From contig NZ_JNJP01000080.1 in assembly GCF_000701705.1 (NCBI RefSeq), forward strand, positions 1 through 15,821: 15,821 bases of DNA. The letters are read 5' to 3'. The DNA is from Bilophila wadsworthia ATCC 49260. GTDB lineage: Bacteria > Desulfobacterota > Desulfovibrionia > Desulfovibrionales > Desulfovibrionaceae. Position numbers and translations under genes: made by a program. The notes below the pieces were generated by a model that saw nothing but the letters and a program-made list of their open reading frames with translations, made no database searches and was not told where the DNA came from. This document shows, one piece after another, positions 4,891 through 11,540 of this stretch (position 1 is its first letter; each line of letters begins with the position of its first letter).

Positions 4891-5757
4891 TCAGTTCAGC
4901 CGTAGGTCGTAATGGGAGATGCCGCCCCATAGGGTGAAGAGAACCTTCAGGCCGTCAGAATCGGAAGAGATGCCTTCCTGAAGGGAAAGGCCGCATTTGT
5001 TCTGGACGTAGTTTTGAATATCGCTTTTGGTAAAGTCTGAGGAGTGGTTCCAGAAATTGATGGGGCCGTTTATGGCGGCGGCATATTGGGAGGATGCCTG
5101 CGCGTCTTCCGAGGTTTTGCCGGAGATGAGGAGCATTCTTTTCATCACGGAAAAGACGGCATGGCGGTAGTCGGACTGGCGCATGTCTTCCAAGCTGGAG
5201 AGGTGGAAGAACGTGAGCAGTTCTTTGAGCGCGTCTTCAGGCTGGCGATTCTGGAGGAGGCATTCCATATTGAGGACACCGAGGAGGGATTCCGTCCGGG
5301 CCTTGGTGAGCTTTCGTGCGGAGCGGAAGAACTCGGGCTTCTCCCATGTCCGGGGGGCGGGCTGTTCCGGTTCTTTGGGGGGCGTCTCTTGCCGCTGGCG
5401 TTGTCGGAGCAAGGCCGCTTCCATCGCATCGAAGGCTTCAAGGAAACGTTCCTTCCATGCCGCCGCCTTTTTGCCGGTAAAGCCCATCGCGAGGAAGGCG
5501 AAGCCGTCGCGGGTGAGACGGTAGGCGGGGCGTATTTCTCCTTTAGCGTCCTTGTACCCAACGGGCGCAAAATTGCGCTCGTTGAACTCTGGAGAGCATT
5601 CCATGTTGTATATAGCCCTCAATACATCCTTATGCTCCTTCTCGAACGCCTGAGCGATGACGAGGGACGTGGTAGTTGGAATACCGTTTTCGGTTTGGAT
5701 CATGTCTTCAATGGTGGGCTCGAAGACTTCCTGAGTGGTGATCTGTTCAGTTTCCAT
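4891..5757 (-). CDS. Rha family regulatory protein
   Basis: This 288-residue protein carries a Rha-type N-terminal domain: TTTSLVIAQAFEKEHKDVL near residues 28-46, then NERNFAPVGYKDAKGEIRP, YRLTRDGFAFLAMGFTGKKA and WKERFLEAFDAME up to about 112, all hallmarks of the family (PF09669). Rha proteins are known from lambdoid phages and satellites as regulators linked to growth in hosts lacking IHF. A proline-rich linker and an unrecognised ~150-residue C-terminal domain follow, longer than the minimal family. AAGGA lies eight bases before ATG 5757. It is the last gene of the traK-L-M operon, 19 bases after the HTH gene, so it may tie expression of transfer genes to host factors. That role is inference. 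Confidence 0.85.
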   Translation of the reverse strand: METEQITTQEVFEPTIEDMIQTENGIPTTTSLVIAQAFEKEHKDVLRAIYNMECSPEFNERNFAPVGYKDAKGEIRPAYRLTRDGFAFLAMGFTGKKAAAWKERFLEAFDAMEAALLRQRQRQETPPKEPEQPAPRTWEKPEFFRSARKLTKARTESLLGVLNMECLLQNRQPEDALKELLTFFHLSSLEDMRQSDYRHAVFSVMKRMLLISGKTSEDAQASSQYAAAINGPINFWNHSSDFTKSDIQNYVQNKCGLSLQEGISSDSDGLKVLFTLWGGISHYDLRLN

Positions 5758-5776
5758 CCTGCGTTCCTTTTTGAAA

Positions 5777-6217
5777 TTATTCGTTTGGCGTATCGTTTTC
5801 TTCTTTGGGTTCAGGGGAGTTCTTCTGTTTTTTGAGCTTCTTGAGCTCTTTTGCGGTCATTTTTCCCCATTCATTGACGATGACGGCCTTGTGTTCGGGA
5901 AGAACCACGTTTCGCACCAGCGTATAGCCGTCAGGAATATGGCTGTGGTAAGGGGGATTCCATTTCCAAAGAGCGAGAACGGATTGCCATTCTTCGGATT
6001 CGAGAGGTTTAAGCAACAGGGGAAGGGGCAGTCCAAGAGAGTCCGAAATGGCTTGCATTGTATTAAGCGTCAGACCTGTATCCCCGCCTTCACTGAGGAG
6101 ACTGTAGGTTCTTCCATATGAAATCCCTATAATCTCAGCAAATTGTTGTCGAGAATACCCCCATTCATGATAGAAACGGATGATATGGGATTGGAATATC
6201 TTTGAATAATCTTCCAC
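5777..6217 (-). CDS. XRE-type helix-turn-helix transcriptional regulator
   Basis: This encodes 146 residues. Residues ~18-70 form a Cro/C1-like HTH: RQQFAEIIGISYGRTYSLL, with ISYGRTYSLL in the recognition-helix position, then LTLNTMQAISDSLGLPLPLLL. The C-terminal half is unassigned and ends in a Lys-rich then acidic tail (KELKKLKKQKNSPEPKEEND). It starts 14 bases after traM and precedes rha by 19 bases, in one apparent operon with traKLM. It is a candidate regulator of the transfer region; its operator is not identified. Confidence 0.8.
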   Translation of the reverse strand: MEDYSKIFQSHIIRFYHEWGYSRQQFAEIIGISYGRTYSLLSEGGDTGLTLNTMQAISDSLGLPLPLLLKPLESEEWQSVLALWKWNPPYHSHIPDGYTLVRNVVLPEHKAVIVNEWGKMTAKELKKLKKQKNSPEPKEENDTPNE

Positions 6218-6231
6218 AAGACGATCTCCCT

Positions 6232-6681
6232 TCAGATTACATTAATCAAAAACAGAAAGAGGCTTAAAAGGTTCAGGAGAGCAAGAACGCTTCCTCCTAT
6301 CCAAACTTTGCGCGGGATATGGACGATAACGGACATCTGATCCTTTAGAGTGGCCAAAGCGGTTTGTGCCAGCAGTTTTTTGAAAGAGGCTTCCTCCACA
6401 GTAGCCTTCATCGTTGTGGGAATGCTTTTCATCAACTGTTCGGCGCTGGAGCGGGCGAAGGAGAGAGCTTTTTCCGATCTCGCTTTTTCCGCGAGGTCAA
6501 GCTCTAGACAAAGGGTTTCGATTTTTCCGCTGAAATCATCGAGAATTTTTCTCTGGCTTTCAAGTAAATCTCTCTCAAATTTGGCAAGGATAGTATGGAG
6601 GATACAGATCGAGTCCTTCCGGTCAAGGCTAACGTGATTTTCCTTCGCAACAAGAGCGATATATTCCTCAAGAGAATCCAT
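6232..6681 (-). CDS. traM: TraM-like conjugal transfer protein with C-terminal membrane anchor
   Basis: This encodes 149 residues, close to the ~145 of RP4 TraM. Residues ~1-110 are helical and charged, probably coiled-coil (FERDLLESQRKILDDFSGKI). The end is one membrane segment from about residue 126 (VWIGGSVLALLNLLSLFLFL). The ATG directly follows the TAA of traL (TAAATG), indicating translational coupling. The call rests on position after traK and traL, size and the C-terminal anchor rather than on clear sequence motifs. In RP4 the gene is an auxiliary transfer gene whose exact role is unclear. Confidence 0.7.
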   Translation of the reverse strand: MDSLEEYIALVAKENHVSLDRKDSICILHTILAKFERDLLESQRKILDDFSGKIETLCLELDLAEKARSEKALSFARSSAEQLMKSIPTTMKATVEEASFKKLLAQTALATLKDQMSVIVHIPRKVWIGGSVLALLNLLSLFLFLINVI

Positions 6682-7428
6682 TTAGAGCACCCTTGCGGCG
6701 TCAAGCATGGTGAAAACACGTTGTCTGATCATACCGATGCGATGCCGAGTCATGAGGTCATAGTCCTGTGGAGCTTGTTCCTCATCGCAAACTTCGGCAA
6801 AGGTGAGGCGATTCTTTTGCAGGAGGGCAAAAGATTTGCCGAAGGTATCTTTTGGAAAATCGGGATAATATAATACCGCGCTTACGTGAGCCCTGTTTTC
6901 CCGGTATACGCCAAAGTCCTCAAAAGATTTTCCGCCCCGTTCAATAGTGCCAAAGAAGGGATTCAGCCAGACGATGATACGGGCTTCGGGGGCGAACTGC
7001 GTCACAATTTGTTTGAAGCCGTCGACCGTACCGGTGAGGTTGTCGCCCCCCACTATAATGACATGGAAGGTCACAGTATGTCCCATCGAAACGAGAAGGG
7101 ACGTAATGGCATTTGTTACCATGTAGTCCAACAGCGGCACAAAGGAGCTGGTGCCGTTGTCGATGACGAAATGTTCATTTTCCTCCCCTTGGGCAATAAG
7201 CTCGACGAAGCGGTCAAATTGGGTTTTGTCGATGTTGTTTTCCACCATAATGTTGACCCGCACGGCGTGGAGGGCTTCATAGGCGATGAGGGTAGGGGTA
7301 ACGGGATCGCAGTCGATACAGGTGGTTTTGACGCCTTTGCTGATAAGGTATTGAGCCACGATGTAGCTGACGAGGCTTTTGCCGGTTCCCCCTTTGGGGT
7401 TCAGAAAGAAGTGAACATGGGCCATCAT
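6682..7428 (-). CDS. traL: TraL-like ParA/MinD-family ATPase
   Basis: This encodes 248 residues (RP4 TraL is ~241). It has a deviant Walker A KGGTGKS near residues 13-19. Strong RP4 TraL-like blocks follow: CIDCDPVTPTLIAYEAL, FVIDNGTSSFVPLLDYMV, MGHTVTFHVIIVGGDNL, VWLNPFFGTIERGGKSFED and the C-terminal MTRHRIGMIRQRVF. AAGGAG precedes the ATG pair at 7428; either Met could start. It lies eight bases after traK. TraL ATPases belong to the IncP Tra1 leader operon and are dispensable or stimulatory for transfer in RP4; the precise job is unknown. The gene appears intact. Confidence 0.9.
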   Translation of the reverse strand: MMAHVHFFLNPKGGTGKSLVSYIVAQYLISKGVKTTCIDCDPVTPTLIAYEALHAVRVNIMVENNIDKTQFDRFVELIAQGEENEHFVIDNGTSSFVPLLDYMVTNAITSLLVSMGHTVTFHVIIVGGDNLTGTVDGFKQIVTQFAPEARIIVWLNPFFGTIERGGKSFEDFGVYRENRAHVSAVLYYPDFPKDTFGKSFALLQKNRLTFAEVCDEEQAPQDYDLMTRHRIGMIRQRVFTMLDAARVL

Positions 7429-7436
7429 TTTTCTCC

Positions 7437-7832
7437 TTAGAAGAGGGTTGGATCGTCTTTCTTAGCAGGGTTCCAGTCGACCCCTTTGACGCTGAAATCC
7501 TTGAGAGCAGTGCTCGTTTGAGAAGCCGGAGGAGTCTCCGGCTTTTTTTCTGGCGTAACAGCTTTTTGGCCTGAAGGAACAGGTGATTCCACCTTGCCGT
7601 CGGTTTCTTGCAAAGCCCTCACGTTCGCCCTGAACGACTCATAGGAACTTGGGTATTTCCCCGTATCTTTTAGAGCTTTCCATACGCTCCTCAAAGACCA
7701 GCCGTCTTGGAGAGAGGTATTGATTTCAGCCCATAAAGAAAGAACGAGAGGGCGGCAGCGGCTTACTCTGTCGGAACACTTTGCTTTTCTTAGAGTTTCT
7801 TCCCTCAGTATCTCTGAAAGGCTTGCAGTCAT
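7437..7832 (-). CDS. traK: TraK-like oriT-binding protein
   Basis: This encodes 131 residues (RP4 TraK ~134). The N-terminal half is helical with the RP4-like pattern LQDGWSLRSVWKALKDTGKY, SSYESFRANVRAL, a probable DNA-binding domain. A Pro/Lys-rich linker follows, then a C-terminal motif VDWNPAKKDDPTLF resembling the RP4 FNPTPDKKDLL end. In RP4, TraK binds the oriT leader and wraps DNA into a nucleoprotein structure that helps nicking. Here a 10-bp-phased repeat array lies just upstream of the gene, matching that role. GGGAG precedes ATG 7832. First gene of the leftward operon. Confidence 0.85.
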   Translation of the reverse strand: MTASLSEILREETLRKAKCSDRVSRCRPLVLSLWAEINTSLQDGWSLRSVWKALKDTGKYPSSYESFRANVRALQETDGKVESPVPSGQKAVTPEKKPETPPASQTSTALKDFSVKGVDWNPAKKDDPTLF

Positions 7833-7849
7833 AAAAACTCCCTGTTTGG

Positions 7850-7878
7850 TTCCTACTGTTAGGCTTATAAAATGTCAA
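7850..7878 (-). promoter_or_regulatory. Possible traK operon promoter
   Basis: On the minus strand TTGACA (7878-7873) is a perfect -35 hexamer, with a weak TAGGAA (7855-7850) at 17 bases. It lies about 20 bases before traK in an AT-rich stretch. The poor -10 keeps this tentative; other AT-rich -10-like sequences lie further upstream. Confidence 0.35.
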
Positions 7879-7928
7879 TTTAAAGAAAAAATATTGAATA
7901 AAATTTTATATAAATCGAAATATATGAT

Positions 7929-8099
7929 TCTGTAACTCGCTGCAAGTTTTTTATATAAATCTGTAATAATCAGTAATTATTTTATCTTATTCTGTATTTC
8001 TCTGCACAATTCTGTAAGTCTCTGTAAAACTCTGCAAGATTCTGCAAAACTCTGGATAACTCTGTTTTTCGTATATTTTGACAGAAAATTGCAGAAAGT
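7929..8099. repeat. 10-bp-phased TCTGYAA repeat array (probable TraK binding region)
   Basis: From 7991 to 8070 eight consecutive 10-base units all start TCTG: TCTGTATTTC, TCTGCACAAT, TCTGTAAGTC, TCTGTAAAAC, TCTGCAAGAT, TCTGCAAAAC, TCTGGATAAC, TCTGTTTTTC. Weaker units on the same spacing lie at 7929, 7939, 7960 and 7970. Two units in the opposite orientation (CAGA at 8082 and 8092, again 10 bases apart) follow. One unit per helical turn puts every copy on the same DNA face, as expected for a protein that wraps DNA. The position between traK and the nic region equals that of the RP4 TraK binding region. The inverted pair overlaps the traJ promoter, suggesting control of it. Confidence 0.85.
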
Positions 8100-8107
8100 G
8101 ATATACG
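8078..8107 (+). promoter_or_regulatory. Probable traJ operon promoter
   Basis: TTGACA (8078-8083) is a perfect -35. TATACG (8102-8107, spacing 18) or ATATAC (8101-8106, spacing 17) could serve as -10. Transcription would start near 8113 and run through the nic region into traJ at 8225. Two inverted TCTG units lie within the promoter, so TraK binding may repress it, as reported for RP4. Confidence 0.6.
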
Positions 8108-8126
8108 AAGTACAACGATGAAAAAA

Positions 8127-8208
8127 GGGCAGGATGTGTGGCGTGGGCCTACGCCCACCCCACGTTCCCTTATTCGCACTGGCGTGCTCAACGGGAACCA
8201 TCCTGCCC
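8127..8208. other. oriT: Origin of transfer (oriT), IncP/RK2 type
   Basis: GGGCAGGATG (8127-8136) is, on the minus strand, CATCCTG|CCC, the IncP nic sequence; the nick would fall between 8130 and 8129. Next to it lies an imperfect inverted repeat (GTGGCGTGGGC 8138-8148, GCCCACCCCAC 8153-8163), in the place of the RP4 TraJ-binding repeat. Then comes TTCCCTTATTCGCAC, TGGCG, TGCTCAACGGGAA, nearly identical to RK2 oriT as I remember it. A perfect inverse copy of the nic decamer, CATCCTGCCC, closes the region (8199-8208), flanked by a GTTCCC/GGGAAC stem (8164-8169, 8193-8198). Nicking at the RK2-equivalent site would send the traK side and the integrase end into the recipient first and the traJ operon last. 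Confidence 0.9.
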
Positions 8209-8224
8209 TGCGGGGCTCAAAGGC

Positions 8225-8629
8225 ATGACAAAACACAAGCTCGATCCTGCGGTTCGGAAAAAAGGAACCGACCCAAATGCCCGCCGAAAGCTCCTCCCCT
8301 TGAAGGTGTACTGCACGAAAGAGGAACGGGCCGTGATTGAAGAACAGGCCAAAACTGCGGGCATGAGCGTTTCGGAATACCTGCGGAATGTTGGAAAGGG
8401 GACGCCGGTGAAAAGCCGGGTGGACGTGCAGGCGATCAAGGCGCTTGCCAAGGTCAACGCTGATCTGGGCCGGGCCGGGGGCTTACTCAAAATGCTTCTA
8501 AAAAACGAGGAAAGGCTCATTGGCTATTCTGGGGAACAACTGAGGCAAATGACCAACAACACGGTAGGCGAGATCAACAGGCTCCAATCTTCCTTGGCGT
8601 TGATTTCTAAAAGAATTTTAAGGGACTAG
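8225..8629 (+). CDS. traJ: TraJ-like oriT recognition protein
   Basis: This encodes 134 residues (RP4 TraJ ~123). The N-terminus is a ribbon-helix-helix domain: LPLKVYCTKEERAVIEEQAK, then AGMSVSEYLRNVGKG. Next comes KALAKVNADLGRAGGLLKML, the block shared with RP4 TraJ and MobC-type accessory proteins. In RP4, TraJ binds the inverted repeat next to nic and loads the TraI relaxase. The start at 8225 is chosen because an upstream in-frame ATG (8138) lies inside oriT; AAAGG just before 8225 is a weak ribosome site. Intact first gene of the rightward operon; traI begins three bases after its stop. Confidence 0.9.
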   Translation: MTKHKLDPAVRKKGTDPNARRKLLPLKVYCTKEERAVIEEQAKTAGMSVSEYLRNVGKGTPVKSRVDVQAIKALAKVNADLGRAGGLLKMLLKNEERLIGYSGEQLRQMTNNTVGEINRLQSSLALISKRILRD

Positions 8630-8632
8630 ATT

Positions 8633-10411
8633 ATGATTGCCCGGCGCTTGCGCATGAACACTCCATCAAAAAGCAGCATTACCCGGCTGATTGCCTACCT
8701 TACAAATTAGCAGGGGAGCAGCAACCGGGTACAGGACGTTCGCATAACGGGATGCGAGTCTGAAGACGCTACATGGGCGAGCATGGAAATGCTGGCCGTC
8801 CAGCAGCAGAACACTCGGGCAAAGAGCGATAAGACCTACCACTGTATGATCAGCTTTCAGGAAGGGGAGCACCCCTCCCCGGAGGAGATTGCGGAGATCG
8901 AGCAGCGGTTTTGCGAAAGTCTTGGCTATGGAAGTCACCAGCGCGTGTCCGTCCTGCACGGCGACACGGAACACTTCCATCTGCACATCGCCATCAACAA
9001 GATTCATCCTGAAAAGCTGACTATCCATGAGCCCTTCTATGATCATAAGGAACTGGCCCGTGTCTGCACGGAAGTTGAACGGCAATACGGACTAGGCGTG
9101 GACAACCATACGTTCCGAACACAGGCCCGGCCCAACGCGGCCATCAACATGGAGAGGGCGGGGGACATAGAGTCTCTCACCGGCTGGATACAGCGTACCT
9201 GCCTTGCGGATTTGAAGGATGCGCGGGACTGGAAGACGTTCGGCGCTGTTTTGGCGAAGCATGGCCTGACGCTTAAGGCTAGGGGAAACGGCTTGGTCTT
9301 TGCCTCTGGTGAGCTGCACGTCAAGGCCAGTTCCATTGATCGAAGCCTGTCCAAAACCTCTTTGGAAAAGCGGCTCGGAAGGTTTGAAGGTATCTCCCCG
9401 TCATCTTCTGTGGAGTCACAAAAGACCTATGAGCGCAAGCCGTTATCGGCAGGCGCTTCTCGCTTGTGGAGTGAATACCAGCGCGAAGAACAGGAGCGCC
9501 AGGACAAGCGCGAACGCCTGCGGCAGGAACGTATGGAACAGCGGGAAGAGGCCGTAAAGGATTTCCGCCTCAGAAACCTGCTCATCAAGAACATGACCAG
9601 CGGCATCCTCAACAAGCTCATCTTGTACCGTTTGAGCCGCAATCGGCTGAAGAAGCAGCTACAGAAGAAGCAGTGGATCGACTGGTTGAGAACCAAGGCC
9701 GGACAGAGCCATCCTGTCGGCAAGCATTCCCTCCGGGAAAAGCAAGGAGCGGCACCTCGTGGAGCGGACACCGTTCTTCGAATCCTTGATTTTGGCAAAG
9801 CCCGATACCGCTTCAATCCCGAGGAGCGTGAGAGTTTCTTCATCCGTGTGGAGCGGCAGAGCGGCAGCCGGGCAGTGATCTGGGGAACAGACCTTGAACG
9901 GGCCGTTGCGGAGTCGGGAATGGCCATCGGAGATCGCATAAGCCTTCACAAGATCGGTGCTGAAGCCGTTTCCGTCCATCAGAGGCAGGAAGACGGCCAA
10001 GGCCATGTGGAAAAGGCCCGCATCGCGGGTCAGCGTAATCAATGGCGGATAGACGTGCTTTCAAAAAGGATTTCGGAAGAGGCTTTGGCCTATCTCCAAT
10101 CCCGCTACGAGGGGCACAGCAGCTACCTCCGGGGCATAGAGCGGCATCCACTGGAGCCGGAAACAATCACCCGAAAGGGTACGCGGATATTTGCCGAGGG
10201 CGTCAAGGAAAACGGCGGACGTCTGTTTGTCTCGCGGCAAGCAACGGATGCGGAACTCAGGTGCATCATGGGTTTTGCCGAACGTCATTATAAGGACGTG
10301 ACGATCCATGCCCCCGATACTCTATGCGCACGGATGAAGGGCGGCATCACACAACACCCGGAACAGAAACGTACTCAGGAACAATCACAGGATGAGGGGT
10401 ATGGACGATGA
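8633..10411 (+). pseudogene. traI: TraI relaxase (MOBP, IncP type) interrupted by an amber codon at position 26
   Basis: Read from ATG 8633 (AGGG eight bases upstream, three bases after traJ), the frame gives MIARRLRMNTPSKSSITRLI then AYLTN and TAG (8708-8710), and continues without another stop to TGA 10411: 592 codons. The RP4 start is MIAKHVPMRS, with catalytic Tyr22 in KYITDEQ; here Tyr22 falls at the same number and the amber codon takes the place of Glu26. Motif II Ser74 and the HLHIAIN motif (H116, H118) also keep RP4 numbering. The longest uninterrupted frame starts at ATG 8783, after Tyr22, so its 542-residue product lacks the nucleophile. After the relaxase domain come a coiled-coil region (~residues 280-360) and a C-terminal ssDNA/associated domain. 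RP4 TraI is ~732 residues, so the tail is shorter. It overlaps traG by ATGA. Confidence 0.88.
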
Positions 10412-10761
10412 CCCAAAATGCAAAGCGCACTTCCCGCCTTGGCGCGGCCTGTTATGTCTTTACGGCTTTTTTCATGGGGTTATGGGCAGCCACACAGTTT
10501 GTCGCATGGAGAGTAGCCTATCATCCTTCCCTTGGCCCTAATCTGCATGGAGTCTATCCTCCGTGGGATATTCTCGTCTGGTGGCGGCAAGGCGGGTATG
10601 ATGCTTTCCCCGATCTTTTTTTGGCCGGAGGTTCGGCGGGCACGGGGATAACGGCGGTCATACTGATTTTTTTCATTATTACAGACAGTTGCTACAAACA
10701 CAAGTCGAGCTGTGGAAACGATACACGGTTCAGCACGTTGGGCGGGCAGAAAACACATTGA
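10408..10761 (+). CDS. TraG fragment 1: N-terminal membrane domain
   Basis: This frame encodes 117 residues, of which about the first 90 are TraG-like: two hydrophobic segments (YVFTAFFMGLWAATQFVAW and GTGITAVILIFFII) flanking a periplasmic loop with NLHGVYPPWDILVWW. The remaining residues are out-of-frame read-through after the T-run shift. A product would be a membrane stub without the ATPase domain. Confidence 0.6.
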   Translation: MTQNAKRTSRLGAACYVFTAFFMGLWAATQFVAWRVAYHPSLGPNLHGVYPPWDILVWWRQGGYDAFPDLFLAGGSAGTGITAVILIFFIITDSCYKHKSSCGNDTRFSTLGGQKTH

Positions 10762-11029
10762 AGAAGCTGGATTTCTTAAAGATGAAGGTGTGTTCATCGG
10801 AGGCTGGAAAGATCCGGAAACAGGAACGTGTCATTATCTTCGTTTTAAGGGAAACCTTCATATTTTGGCCCTTGCTCCCACGCGCTCAGGAAAAGGGGTT
10901 TGCCTTGTTTTACCCACTTTGCTGACGTGGATGGAGAGTTGTGTCGTCACGGATATTAAAGGGGAACTTTGGGCACTCACTGCCGGATGGCGGCAGAAGT
11001 ACGCCAAACAAGAGAACATTGCGTTTTGA
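10712..11029 (+). CDS. TraG fragment 2: Walker A segment
   Basis: This frame encodes the start of the nucleotide-binding domain, with HGSARWAG, GGWKDPETGTCHYLRF, the P-loop TRSGKG and VVTDIKGELWALTAGWRQ, all typical of TraG/VirD4. It ends in a frameshift at 11027-11029. No independent start site is evident, so it is probably not translated alone. Confidence 0.5.
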   Translation: METIHGSARWAGRKHIEEAGFLKDEGVFIGGWKDPETGTCHYLRFKGNLHILALAPTRSGKGVCLVLPTLLTWMESCVVTDIKGELWALTAGWRQKYAKQENIAF

Positions 11030-11540
11030 TCCTGCATCACCATACGGCTCCATTAAGTGGAATCCTTTGGATGAAGTCCGCCTGGGGACAGAATTTGAAA
11101 CGGGCGATGTTCAAAATCTGGCAGGTACTTTAGTCGATCCTACAGGCAAAGGGTTGGAAGATACAGGAAGTTCAGCTCACTTTAATAAACTTGCCCGTTC
11201 TTTACTTGTGGGGATTATTACTCATGTTCTTTATAAAAGAGAAAAAACAGGAGAAATAGCTTCATTAGATGAAATTGATATAATTTTACAAGGAAAAGTA
11301 CAAGATGATAGCTATTGGGAGGAATTAAAAAAATACAAACACATGAAAGATGAAAAAGGTAATTGGATTGCGCATCCATTGGTTGTCAAAATAGCTAATG
11401 ATATAATGGCTGTTAAGGAAAAAGAACGTGGATCTATTATGACGACAACCAAGAATATTCTTAGTCTGTATAGAGACAGTGTGGTTGCAAAGAATACATC
11501 ATGCTCTGAATTTCATATTTCAGATTTAATGGATTCATAA
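10941..11540 (+). CDS. TraG fragment 3: middle of ATPase domain
   Basis: TraG-like sequence begins near 11015 (RTLRFDPASPYGS) and includes WNPLDEVRLGTEFETGDVQN, GKGLEDTGSSAHFNKLARSL and SIMTTTKNILSLYRDSVVAK. It ends at TAA 11538-11540, where a Glu codon (GAA) would fit the family. From about 11160 on the codon use is strongly AT-biased. Confidence 0.55.
   Translation: MSSRILKGNFGHSLPDGGRSTPNKRTLRFDPASPYGSIKWNPLDEVRLGTEFETGDVQNLAGTLVDPTGKGLEDTGSSAHFNKLARSLLVGIITHVLYKREKTGEIASLDEIDIILQGKVQDDSYWEELKKYKHMKDEKGNWIAHPLVVKIANDIMAVKEKERGSIMTTTKNILSLYRDSVVAKNTSCSEFHISDLMDS

Noticed and set aside
5044..5835. 263-residue plus-strand open frame
   Set aside because: It lies antisense to rha and its start region, has no ribosome site and no recognisable motif; it is a by-product of GC-rich codon use in rha.
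6886..7440. 184-residue plus-strand open frame
   Set aside because: It is antisense to traL, a clearly recognised gene with Walker A motif.
7929..8099. CRISPR array or microsatellite
   Set aside because: The units are only 10 bases with variable last six positions and no spacers of fixed length; position beside traK and oriT explains them better as protein binding sites.
8138..8224. Longer traJ start at 8138
   Set aside because: It would place coding sequence inside oriT, adds residues unlike TraJ and has no ribosome site; 8225 fits the family length.
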